From the NCBI RefSeq assembly GCF_965237655.1, contig NZ_CBDEGB010000002.1, positions 744,001 through 808,000 on the forward strand: a stretch of DNA of 64,000 nucleotides, given 5' to 3'. Numbering within the stretch: position 1 is the stretch's first letter; each line of letters opens with the position of its first letter. Origin of the DNA: Poriferisodalis sp965237655 (GTDB taxonomy: Bacteria; Actinomycetota; Acidimicrobiia; Acidimicrobiales; Poriferisodalaceae). The position numbers and the translations under genes are program-made. Below the pieces are notes generated by a model. That model saw only the letters and a program-made list of their open reading frames with translations. It did not search any database and had not been told where the DNA came from. Below are positions 49,886-57,667 of the stretch, piece by piece.

Positions 49886-50803
49886 ATGAGCAAGCTGTGC
49901 GAAGGTCGGGTCGTCATCGTGACCGGGGGTGCCCGGGGCATCGGGCGGGAGCACTGCCTCATGCTTGCCGAGCATGGGGCAAGGGTGGTTTGCAACGACC
50001 TCGGCGGTGCCCGAGACGGCACCGGTGCCGACATGAGCCCCGCCGATGAAGTGGTCGCCGAGATCGAGGCGATGGGTGGAGAGGCTGTCGCCAACGGCGA
50101 CGATGTATCGGACTGGGAAGGCTCTCAGCGGCTCGTGAACCAGGCCATCGAGACATTCGGCGACCTGCACGGCGTGGTGAACAACGCCGGCATCTTGCGT
50201 GACCGCATGCTGGTGAACATGACCGAGGCCGAGTGGGATGCGGTGATCAAGGTTCACCTCAAAGGCACATTCGCACCTGCACGCTGGGCCAGTTCCTACT
50301 GGCGAGAGAAGTCGAAGGCAGGCGAGCAGGTCAACGCGTCGATCGTGAATACGACATCGGTCTCGGGCCTCTACGGCAATCCGGGCCAGACCAACTACGG
50401 CGCCGCCAAGATGGGCATCGCGGCGTTCACGATCATTGCTGCGCGTGAATTGGCGCGTTACGGCGTTCGGGTCAACGCTGTGGCACCGGGTGCGCTCACG
50501 CGCATGACCGAAGACTTGGACATGGGCGAAGCCTCCGAGGAGGACCAGGCGATGATGCACCCGCGCTACATCGCACCGATCGTGACCTGGCTGTGCTCAG
50601 CCGAAGCAGCCGGTGTCACGGGTCGAGTCTTTGAGGCTTCCGGCCGGATGCTGGCGGTCGCCGAAGGCTGGGAGCGGGGTCCGACCGTCGATGCCATCGA
50701 CGACCCGGCTCAGATCGGCGACGCAGCCCGGCAGCTGGTGCGCGATGCTCGCCTCAACAGCGGCATGAACGGGGCGCCTGCCGACGGCGGCGTGGCCGAC
50801 TGA
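49886..50803 (+). CDS. SDR dehydrogenase of the multifunctional beta-oxidation type
   Basis: 305 residues from the ATG at 49886, with AGGGAAGGAA upstream. T-G-G-A-R-G-I-G, CNDLGGARDGTGADMSPADEVVAEIEAMGG, NNAGILRDRM and NYGAAKMGI. The long N-D-L-G-G loop is typical of 3-hydroxyacyl-CoA dehydrogenases of peroxisomal MFE-2 type. The next gene is a matching MaoC hydratase, so both halves of the MFE-2 reaction are present. Confidence 0.88.
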   Translation: MSKLCEGRVVIVTGGARGIGREHCLMLAEHGARVVCNDLGGARDGTGADMSPADEVVAEIEAMGGEAVANGDDVSDWEGSQRLVNQAIETFGDLHGVVNNAGILRDRMLVNMTEAEWDAVIKVHLKGTFAPARWASSYWREKSKAGEQVNASIVNTTSVSGLYGNPGQTNYGAAKMGIAAFTIIAARELARYGVRVNAVAPGALTRMTEDLDMGEASEEDQAMMHPRYIAPIVTWLCSAEAAGVTGRVFEASGRMLAVAEGWERGPTVDAIDDPAQIGDAARQLVRDARLNSGMNGAPADGGVAD

Positions 50804-50871
50804 GCCAGCGGCTCCCGCAGACGCAGCTAACCAAGAAACTCATCTCGAACTCTTCGGAAAGGACATCGAAC

Positions 50872-51753
50872 ATGGGACTCAATCCGGATGCAGTCGGCGC
50901 CACCGGTACGCCGACCAAGCGGTCGTGGACCTTCCGCGACTCGCTGCTCTACGCCGTCGGCATCGGTGCAGGCGCGCAGGATCCCTTCGGATCCGAGCTG
51001 GAATTCACCACCCACAACTCCAAGGACATCACTCACAAGGCGTTCCCGACTCAGGGCGTCGTCATCGGCTTCGGCGCTGGCGGCGCCATGGCCAACGCTG
51101 GTGACCTCGATTGGGGCAAGTTGCTGCACGGCAGTCAGGGGATCAGCGTGCACCAGCCAATCCCGACCGAGGGATCGGTCGAGATCACCGATCGCATCGC
51201 CGGGATGTGGGACAAGGGCGAGGGCCGCAACGCGATCATCGAGACCGAGGCCAGTGCGGTCAACCCTGACACCGGCGACGTCATCTTCGAGTTGCGCTCT
51301 TCGGTGGTGATCCGCGGCTCGGGCGGCTTCGGCGGCGAGCCGGGCAGCACGGCGCCGTTGGTCAGCGCACCCGATCGCGACGCCGACTTTGAGATCGTCT
51401 ACCAGACGCGCTCCGATCAGGCGCTCACCTATCGACTCAGCGGCGACTACAACCCGCTGCACAGCGACCCCTGGTTCGCCACCGAGCTCGCCGGCTTTCC
51501 CAAGCCGATCCTGCACGGACTGTGCACCTACGGCTTCACCGGTCGAGCGTTGTTGCACACCCTGTGCGACGGTGACCCGGCCCGCTTCCGTTCAATGGAT
51601 TCCCGGTTCTCTGCGCCGGTATTCCCGGGTGACGAGTTGACCATTCAGGTGTGGGACGACGGCGAGGGCCGCGCGATCTATCGCACGATCTCGAGGCGCG
51701 GCACCGACTCCGAGCGCGTCGTCATCGACAACGGTCTGTGCACCTACGCCTGA
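50872..51753 (+). CDS. MaoC-family (R)-enoyl-CoA hydratase 2
   Basis: 293 residues, double hot-dog. The C-terminal half has the hydratase 2 motif Y-R-L-S-G-D-Y-N-P-L-H-S-D-P with catalytic Asp and His, followed by KPILHGLCTYGFTGRALL. The N-terminal half (FRDSLLYAVGIGAG) is the degenerate partner. AAGGACATCG precedes the ATG. With the SDR 68 bp upstream it would hydrate and oxidise (R)-3-hydroxyacyl-CoA. Confidence 0.89.
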   Translation: MGLNPDAVGATGTPTKRSWTFRDSLLYAVGIGAGAQDPFGSELEFTTHNSKDITHKAFPTQGVVIGFGAGGAMANAGDLDWGKLLHGSQGISVHQPIPTEGSVEITDRIAGMWDKGEGRNAIIETEASAVNPDTGDVIFELRSSVVIRGSGGFGGEPGSTAPLVSAPDRDADFEIVYQTRSDQALTYRLSGDYNPLHSDPWFATELAGFPKPILHGLCTYGFTGRALLHTLCDGDPARFRSMDSRFSAPVFPGDELTIQVWDDGEGRAIYRTISRRGTDSERVVIDNGLCTYA

Positions 51754-51784
51754 GGGACGCGTCACCGCCCCTGGTGCGGCACAA

Positions 51785-52444
51785 CTAGAACAGCTTGAGA
51801 GCGTCGCTGGTGATGCCGCGAAGCTCGTCATAGTCGAGCACGACACAGCGGATGCCCCGGTCGGCCGCGAGCACTCGAGCCTGGGGCTTGATCTCCTGTG
51901 CGGCGAAGACGCCGTTCACGGGCGCCAAGCGAGCATCCCGGTTCAGGTACTCGAGGTACCGGCACAGTTGCTCCACGCCGTCAATCTCGCCCCGGCGCTT
52001 GATCTCGACAGCCACGGTGCCGCCGTCCGCACTGCGACACAGCAGGTCCACCGGACCGATGTCGGTTGGGTACTCGCGGCGCACCAGCACCGTGCCTTCG
52101 GCCAGAGTCTCGGGATGCGCGGCCACCAGCTCCTGCAGGTGGGCTTCGACGCCGTCCCGCTCGAGGCCAGGATCGATGCCCATTTCATGTGTGGTGTCGC
52201 TGAACACCTCGGCGAGGTGGATTTCGAGGCGCTCGCCCCGATCGTTCGTGACACGCCACAGATCGGGCTCGCAGACGAGCCGGTTGGGCGCGTTCATCCA
52301 GTTGAGCGGCTTGTAGGCGCCCCCGTCGGCATGAATTGCCACGCAGCCGTCGGCCTTCACCATGATCAGTCGCACGGCGGAGGGCAGGTGCGCGTCGAGC
52401 CGGCCCGAGTAGTCGACCGTGCAGCGTGCGATGACCAGCCGCAA
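51785..52444 (-). CDS. nucS: Mismatch-specific endonuclease NucS (EndoMS)
   Basis: 219 residues. N-terminal DNA-binding part (MRLVIARCTVDYSGRLDAHLPSA) and a RecB-like nuclease with D-L-L-C-R-S and V-A-V-E-I-K-R-R, then EQLCRYLEYLNRD. NucS gives non-canonical mismatch repair in actinobacteria lacking MutS/MutL and works with the sliding clamp. A useful taxonomic marker here. Converges on the MaoC gene. Confidence 0.93.
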   Translation of the reverse strand: MRLVIARCTVDYSGRLDAHLPSAVRLIMVKADGCVAIHADGGAYKPLNWMNAPNRLVCEPDLWRVTNDRGERLEIHLAEVFSDTTHEMGIDPGLERDGVEAHLQELVAAHPETLAEGTVLVRREYPTDIGPVDLLCRSADGGTVAVEIKRRGEIDGVEQLCRYLEYLNRDARLAPVNGVFAAQEIKPQARVLAADRGIRCVVLDYDELRGITSDALKLF

Positions 52445-52562
52445 CGAACTAAGAGGCTGAGCCGGCAGGCGAAGCCGTGGCCCGAGCGGCCCGTGAGCGT
52501 AGCGAACAAGAGCGGGAAACGACAGGTGCCGCAGCGGGAAGGTTGAGCAATCCGCGCATTCT

Positions 52563-53570
52563 CTAGGCGGCTGCAGTCAGCTCGTAGACCGACGTGAGCT
52601 TCGGCTCACCGCCGTCATCGAGCACACGCGCTCGACCGCTCTCGGTGAGATGGAGCATGTGCGCATACACCGAGCTTGCGGCGGGATACCACAGCCGCTT
52701 GTCGTAGGCCTCGTACATCTTCGGCACGAAGTCCGCGATACGGCACGGGCCCTGACGGAGGTATTCGATGATCTGGCGTTCCCGGTCGCTGCGGTGGGCG
52801 ATGAACGAGCGCACGTATGCGGTCGGCTCCCCGATGGGCGGACCGTGGGTGGGCCAGTACTGGGTGTGGTCGAACTCGAGCAGCTTCGCTAGCGAGTCCA
52901 GGTAGTCCTGCATCGATCCGTCGGGTGGCCCCACCACGCTCGTCGCCCAACCCATCACGTGGTCGCCTGAGAACAGTGAGTTTTCCTCCAGCAGCTCGTA
53001 GCACAGGTGGTTCGAGCAATGTCCAGGCGTGTGCACGGCGCGCAGCGTCCAGCCGTCGCCGGCAACGATGTCGCCATCGACCAGGGCCACATCGGGCACG
53101 AAGTCGGTGTCGGCACCTTCCCGCTTGAGTTCGTCGGGCAGCTCGTCGAACTCGGCCTGGTACTTCTCCTGTTCCTCGGCGCTGATGTAGTCGGAGAAGT
53201 CGACGCGGTCGTCGGGATCGAGCTTCCACACGCTCGCGTGCGGTCCGTAGCCATAGCTCAGCGCCCCAGTAGCGGCGACCAGATCGCGAGTGAGGGGCGA
53301 GTGATCGCTGTGGGTGTGCGTCACCAGCGAAGCGCCCACCGTCTCGCCAGACTCAAGTGCCCCCAGGATGTCGTCGAGGTGGCTTGCCAGCGGCGGACCG
53401 GCGTCGATGACCGCCACCTCGCCGCGGCCGACGATGTACGTGCCGGTGCCGCGATAGGTGAACGGCGTTGGGTTCTTGCAGATGACGCGGCGGATCAGCG
53501 GGGTTACCTGATCACAGGCGCCGTAGTCGAATTCGCCGAGATCCCGGTAGTGCTCGATGGTCACCGGCAT
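52563..53570 (-). CDS. Metallo-beta-lactamase-fold hydrolase (LACTB2-like)
   Basis: 335 residues from the ATG at 53570, with AGGAGAAG before it; the longer frame to 53885 has no signal. Metal motif T-H-T-H-S-D-H-S, then VHTPGHCSNH and SGDHVMGW. The C-terminal 70 residues form a winged-helix-like domain (ECIIEYLRQGPCRIADFV-type, YAHMLHLTESGRARV), as in the LACTB2 group. Could hydrolyse thioesters or RNA; substrate unknown. Confidence 0.87.
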   Translation of the reverse strand: MPVTIEHYRDLGEFDYGACDQVTPLIRRVICKNPTPFTYRGTGTYIVGRGEVAVIDAGPPLASHLDDILGALESGETVGASLVTHTHSDHSPLTRDLVAATGALSYGYGPHASVWKLDPDDRVDFSDYISAEEQEKYQAEFDELPDELKREGADTDFVPDVALVDGDIVAGDGWTLRAVHTPGHCSNHLCYELLEENSLFSGDHVMGWATSVVGPPDGSMQDYLDSLAKLLEFDHTQYWPTHGPPIGEPTAYVRSFIAHRSDRERQIIEYLRQGPCRIADFVPKMYEAYDKRLWYPAASSVYAHMLHLTESGRARVLDDGGEPKLTSVYELTAAA

Positions 53571-53763
53571 CGGCCACTTCTCCTGTGGTGATTGGCCCAC
53601 GTGCTGCGCGGGCTTCGGGCGAGCGGGGTAAGTCCCGGTCTGGAATGGCAAGGGTAGGCGCGCCAGCCGGTCGACTTGCTGGCGTCGCGCCCCTGGCTGC
53701 GAGCGTGCCGCGGCGAACATGGTTCGAAGTCGTCCCTTTCGGCCTAGCATCACATCACGGCCT

Positions 53764-53803
53764 GGCCGGGCAGCCGCCATGAGGGGGAAGCGGCTGCCCG
53801 GCC
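53764..53803 (+). promoter_or_regulatory. 14-bp perfect stem-loop in the leader of the PEP-utilising gene
   Basis: GGCCGGGCAGCCGC (53764-53777) pairs perfectly with GCGGCTGCCCGGCC (53790-53803). The 12-base loop reads CATGAGGGGGAA, with an ATG and a ribosome-binding-like GAGGGGG. CGCTTCGTTTCC follows, weakly terminator-like. It lies 117 bp before the ATG at 53920 in a 349-bp divergent gap with nothing else recognisable. A terminator/attenuator or structured leader is likely. Confidence 0.6.
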
Positions 53804-53919
53804 CGCTTCGTTTCCGGCCACGCCGCGTCCCTTCGATCGACGTGGTACCTACCGCCGCGACGCCGCGCGAGGCTGTGCGGTGCATTGCGCGCCCACCGAA
53901 GGCGCGCGAGGGAGGCGAA

Positions 53920-55719
53920 ATGTCAGGGCAGACAGATGCGAGCGGCGCTTACTTCGTCGGTACCAAGCCGTCAGACCGGTTCCCGATCTGGACACGAGCG
54001 AACGTCGGCGAGGTCTTTCCCGACCCGGTGAAGATGAGCACCTTCGACTTCGCCTTCCAGAACGACGAGGGCATCCGCATGTCCGAGCTGGCGTTCCGGG
54101 ACGCCTACGTGCAGATCGGTGCGTTCACCTACGACGAGTTCGACCCTGACGAATGCGTATTCCTCGGCGTGTTCGGCGGCTACACGTACCTGAACGCAGC
54201 CGTCGGGCGCGTCTTCGGCGCCCGAGCTCCCGGCATCGACGTGGAGACCGTCGATCGGAACTTTTTTGGCGAACAGCCCGGGATTCCGCCCTACGAGTCG
54301 CACCCTGACGATCCCAGCCCCGAAGCCGAACAGCGCATCGGCGAGACGTTCCTGTTCCTGTTCGCAGCACCAGCGCTGCCGGAGATTCACGAGGACGAAC
54401 GAAACATTGCCGAGATCCGCGCGCAAAGGCCTGACTTCGCGCAGATGGGCAACCACGAGATCGCTGACTGGATGATGCACTTCCTCGAGTCGGGCTACGT
54501 GGACGGCGCCGGGTTCCGTGAGCTGTTCGCGCGCCACCTGAAGGTGTCGTTCCTCGCAGCTGTGCCGCTGGGCGCGCTCGAGCAGGTGTGCATTGCACTG
54601 GGTCGCCCCGAAGACACGCTCAAGCTGGTGGCCGGGTACGGCGACGTGGCCTCAGCAGCGCCGTCGGATGCGATGTGGCAGCTCGGCCGGCAGGTCGCAG
54701 CGTCGACCACGCTCGGCGAGTTGTTCGACAGCGGCCCAGCCGGATTGGCCGAGCGCCTCAGCGCGGCAGCGGCCGAAGATGCCGGCGGCGACGCAGCAGC
54801 ATTCAGCGAGGCCTTCGCACAGTTCCTGTACGACTTCGGCTCGCGAGGTCCCAACGAGTGGGAGATCAGCTGCCCATCGTGGGAGACCGATCCCGACATC
54901 GCACTCGCAGCGATCGACCGCATGCGTCTCGCTCCAGCGGACGTAGACCCCGGACGACGCCGCGCCGAGCTCGCGGCACAGCGCGAAACTCTGGGCGCAG
55001 AGATCTCAGCGTTACTCGCCGGCGACCCGGACACCCAGATGCAGTTCGACCTGGCTCGGGGAGCTGCTGCGGTGTACCTGCCCGGGCGTGAGCGCACCAA
55101 GACCAACTGCGTGCGCTACGTCAACGAGACGCGCATCGGTTCGCGTGTGATGGGACGGAGGTTGGTTGAGCGCGGGCTCTTTGCGTCTGAAACCGACTTC
55201 GCCATGCTCCGCTTCGGCGAGATGCACGAGATGATCGACGACCCGGCCGATTGGTCCGACGTCATCGCCCAGCGCCAAGCGGTCTGGGATGACGCAAATG
55301 CACGACAGGAGCCCTTCGTCATCGTCGGTGACCCGCCGCCGATGTCGCAGTGGCCGCTCCGGGGTGCGAACGAATTTCCCCAGCTCGCAGCGGGGGAGGT
55401 GCTGGCAGGGCTGCCCGGCTGCCCAGGCATCGCCCGGGGCCGGGCTCGCGTGGTGCTCGACAGCAGCGACCCGACGGCGCTGGGATCCGGCGATGTGCTC
55501 GTGGCGCCGCTCACCGACCCGTCGTGGACTCCGCTGTTCGTGAGCGCGAGCGCGGTCGTCGTGGACGTCGGCGCGGCGCTCAGCCATTCGGTCATCGTGA
55601 GCCGCGAGCTGGGTCTGCCGTGCGTCATCTCCGCGACCGGAGCGACGGGACGCATCCCCGATGGCGCGCTCGTCGAAGTGAACGGCGACACCGGCATGAT
55701 CACTGTGCTGGAGGTGTGA
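53920..55719 (+). CDS. PEP-utilising-enzyme-like protein lacking an ATP-grasp domain
   Basis: 599 residues from the ATG at 53920, after GGGAGGCG. The last 90 residues are a swivelling phospho-His domain: G-C-P-G-I-A-R-G-R-A-R-V, LVAPLTDPSWTPLFVSASAVV, G-A-A-L-S-H-S with the likely catalytic His, then ELGLPCVIS. The preceding 500 residues are mainly helical (LARGAAAVYLPGRERTKTNCVRYVNE, LRFGEMHEM) like the middle domain of rifampin phosphotransferase-type proteins. The N-terminal ATP-binding domain that normally charges the His is absent and is not found next door. Substrate unknown. Confidence 0.8.
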   Translation: MSGQTDASGAYFVGTKPSDRFPIWTRANVGEVFPDPVKMSTFDFAFQNDEGIRMSELAFRDAYVQIGAFTYDEFDPDECVFLGVFGGYTYLNAAVGRVFGARAPGIDVETVDRNFFGEQPGIPPYESHPDDPSPEAEQRIGETFLFLFAAPALPEIHEDERNIAEIRAQRPDFAQMGNHEIADWMMHFLESGYVDGAGFRELFARHLKVSFLAAVPLGALEQVCIALGRPEDTLKLVAGYGDVASAAPSDAMWQLGRQVAASTTLGELFDSGPAGLAERLSAAAAEDAGGDAAAFSEAFAQFLYDFGSRGPNEWEISCPSWETDPDIALAAIDRMRLAPADVDPGRRRAELAAQRETLGAEISALLAGDPDTQMQFDLARGAAAVYLPGRERTKTNCVRYVNETRIGSRVMGRRLVERGLFASETDFAMLRFGEMHEMIDDPADWSDVIAQRQAVWDDANARQEPFVIVGDPPPMSQWPLRGANEFPQLAAGEVLAGLPGCPGIARGRARVVLDSSDPTALGSGDVLVAPLTDPSWTPLFVSASAVVVDVGAALSHSVIVSRELGLPCVISATGATGRIPDGALVEVNGDTGMITVLEV

Positions 55720-55758
55720 CTCAGGGCGTCACTGTGCTCGAGGCGTGACGCAGGGCGA
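55701..55758 (+). repeat. 29-bp tandem duplication across the PEP-utilising gene stop
   Basis: Units at 55701-55729 and 55730-55758 share CACTGTGCT-GAGG-GTGAC-CAGGGCG. The TGA at 55717-55719 is in the first unit and is repeated in the second. The array ends seven bases before the convergent enoyl-CoA hydratase stop. Confidence 0.92.
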
Positions 55759-55764
55759 GAGCCT

Positions 55765-56587
55765 TCAGCGGGACGGCCAGTCGGGCAAGCGTCGCTCGGT
55801 GAGTGCTTGGACACCCTCGAGGTAGTCGGGGCTGGGGATCATTTCGTCGAGCAGTCGATCCGACTCCGAGACGGCGGTGCCCACGTCCCGGTGTTGGTCC
55901 AGATAGATCTGCCGCTTCGTCGTGGCGAGTGAGCTGGGCGCTACCCGAGCCGCCATGTCGTGCGCGTACGCGTAGACGTGGTCCATGAGCTGGGGGCCCT
56001 CGAGAATCTCGTTGAACAGACCCCAGCCTTCGGTCTGCGATGCCAGGAACTTGCGGCTCGACAGCAGCAGGTCGTTGGATCGCGTGACGCCTACCAGGCG
56101 GGGCAGCACCCATGACAGGCCGTACTCGGCGGGCAGTCCGAGCGGGCCATGCGCGGTGGTCAGTTTGGCGTCCGCGGCAGCGAAGCGCAGGTCGCAATAG
56201 CAGGCCAGCACGAGCCCGGCGCCCGCCGCAGCGCCGTTCACGGCTGCGATGGTCACGGTCTCCAGCGCCATCATGAACGCAAAGTTCTGGTCGAACTGCG
56301 GCGCCACGCCATAGCCCGGCATTGCCAGGTCAGGGGCCGTGCCCGGGTCGTAGCCGCCCTTTTGCGCCATGACCTTCCAACGCCTGGCTGTCGGCGCCCA
56401 CGCAGAAGTCGCGACCCTCGCCGGTGATCACGATGACCCGGACCTGCGTGTCTTGTTCCGCTTGTTCCAGCACCCAGCGCAACTCGGTGTGCATCCGCCC
56501 GGTCCACGCGTTTCGGCGGTTCGGTCGTGACAGCGTCAACGTCGCGACGGGACCGTCGATGGCGTACTTCGTTGCCTTCAGTTCCAC
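55765..56587 (-). pseudogene. Enoyl-CoA hydratase family gene with a +1 frameshift
   Basis: Starts at GTG (56587) after AAAGGAGG and reads KATKYAIDGPVATLTLSRP ... EGRDFCVGADSQALEG. At about 56360 the sequence GCAAAAGGG moves the frame; removing one A restores GHGAKGGYDPGT and then IAAVNGAAAGAGLVLACYCDL to the stop at 55765. Length 823 bp, one more than a multiple of three. Both crotonase motifs are intact otherwise. True mutation, assembly error or a frameshift at the A4G3 run cannot be told apart here. Confidence 0.8.
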
Positions 56588-56622
56588 GGATCCCTCCTTT
56601 GGCTGCGGGCCAGCCGGCGATC

Positions 56623-57390
56623 TCAGGCTTCGCCTTCGATCACCTTTCTCAACGCCTCGAGGGCGTCTGTTGCGTACTCGGGGCGGCAGATGAGCAGATC
56701 CGGCAGCCAAGGGTCGGCGAAGTTGTACGCCAGCTCCGAACCGTCGCACCGGCTGGCGTGCAGGCCGGCTGCTCGCGCCACCCCAACCGGGGCGCAGTTG
56801 TCCCACTCGAACTGTCCACCCGAATGGGCATAGATATCGGCCATGCCAAGCACGACTGCCATGGCTTTAGCGCCCGCCGAGCCGAGCGTCATCAATTCGG
56901 CGTCGAGCGCTTGGGCAACGATGATTGCTGCCGCCGGCGGGCGCGATCTGCTGACGACCATGCGCGGGCGGCCGTTGTGGGGCTCCGGCAACTGCGGCTC
57001 CGGTTCAGTGCACAGCGTCTGGCCGACAGCGGGCAGTGCCACCGCGGCTGCGGTCGGCACGCCGTTCTCGACCAAGGCGATATGAACAGCCCAGTCAGTG
57101 CGGCCCGGTTCGGAGAACTCGCGGGTTCCATCCAGCGGGTCCACGATCCAGACTCGATCTGCGGTAAGTCGCGCCAGGTCGTCGTGTCCTTCTTCGGACA
57201 GGATCGCATCACCCGGCCGCGCTTGGGACAAGCGGTTCACGATGAGCCGGTGGGCCTCGTTGTCGCCGGTGTCGCGGACCTCCCAGGTTCCGGCTCCCGA
57301 TGAGAAGAGCCGCTCGCGGATCTCCACCAGCAGGGTCCCGGTCTCGGTGGCCACACTCGCGGCAAGGGTGTGGTCGGCTGACTGGGCCAT
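56623..57390 (-). CDS. cysQ: Inositol monophosphatase-superfamily protein, CysQ-like
   Basis: 255 residues from the ATG at 57390. Metal motif I first part L-S-E-E-G, then W-I-V-D-P-L-D-G-T-R-E-F, and the second motif E-W-D-N-C-A-P-V-G-V-A-R-A-A-G. The T-R-E-F variant favours 3'(2'),5'-bisphosphate nucleotidase (CysQ) over inositol phosphatase. It recycles PAP formed in sulfate assimilation. It is 35 bp upstream of the broken hydratase gene. Confidence 0.85.
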   Translation of the reverse strand: MAQSADHTLAASVATETGTLLVEIRERLFSSGAGTWEVRDTGDNEAHRLIVNRLSQARPGDAILSEEGHDDLARLTADRVWIVDPLDGTREFSEPGRTDWAVHIALVENGVPTAAAVALPAVGQTLCTEPEPQLPEPHNGRPRMVVSRSRPPAAAIIVAQALDAELMTLGSAGAKAMAVVLGMADIYAHSGGQFEWDNCAPVGVARAAGLHASRCDGSELAYNFADPWLPDLLICRPEYATDALEALRKVIEGEA

Positions 57391-57507
57391 CGGCCAAGTG
57401 TGCCCCCTCGATGCTCCGCCACCACTTGAGACGCCCGCTTGGGAGCTGTCCAAGCCCTCTGCGAACCTTCCAAAACCGAATGCTCCGAGGACGAAGTCAT
57501 GTTTCTA

Positions 57508-57547
57508 TCTCACGTTTCTTCATAATTTGTCTCATATTTCTTCGTAA
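57508..57547 (+). promoter_or_regulatory. Two 18-bp direct repeats 22 bp apart upstream of aapJ
   Basis: TCTCACGTTTCTTCATAA (57508-57525) and TCTCATATTTCTTCGTAA (57530-57547) match at 15 of 18 bases, in phase by two helical turns. They lie in the only AT-rich stretch of the region, about 120-160 bp before the aapJ ATG; CATAAT at 57521 may be a -10 box. Likely a regulator site controlling amino-acid uptake. The 277-bp gap 57391-57667 also has GC hairpins at 57596-57640 (CGGGTG..CACCCG) in the leader. Confidence 0.55.
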
Positions 57548-57667
57548 GTAAACGGTGTCGGGCCGCAATTGGAGGCGGGTAGTCTCGCGGACCGTCGGGT
57601 GTAGTGGAGCGCGTAATAGCGCGTATCGCACCCGCGTTCTGTACTACCGATGGAGGGAACGTTCTCA

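Noticed and set aside
52445..52562. Possible gene or structured RNA between nucS and the hydrolase gene
   Set aside because: 118 bp without a convincing frame, hairpin or repeat.
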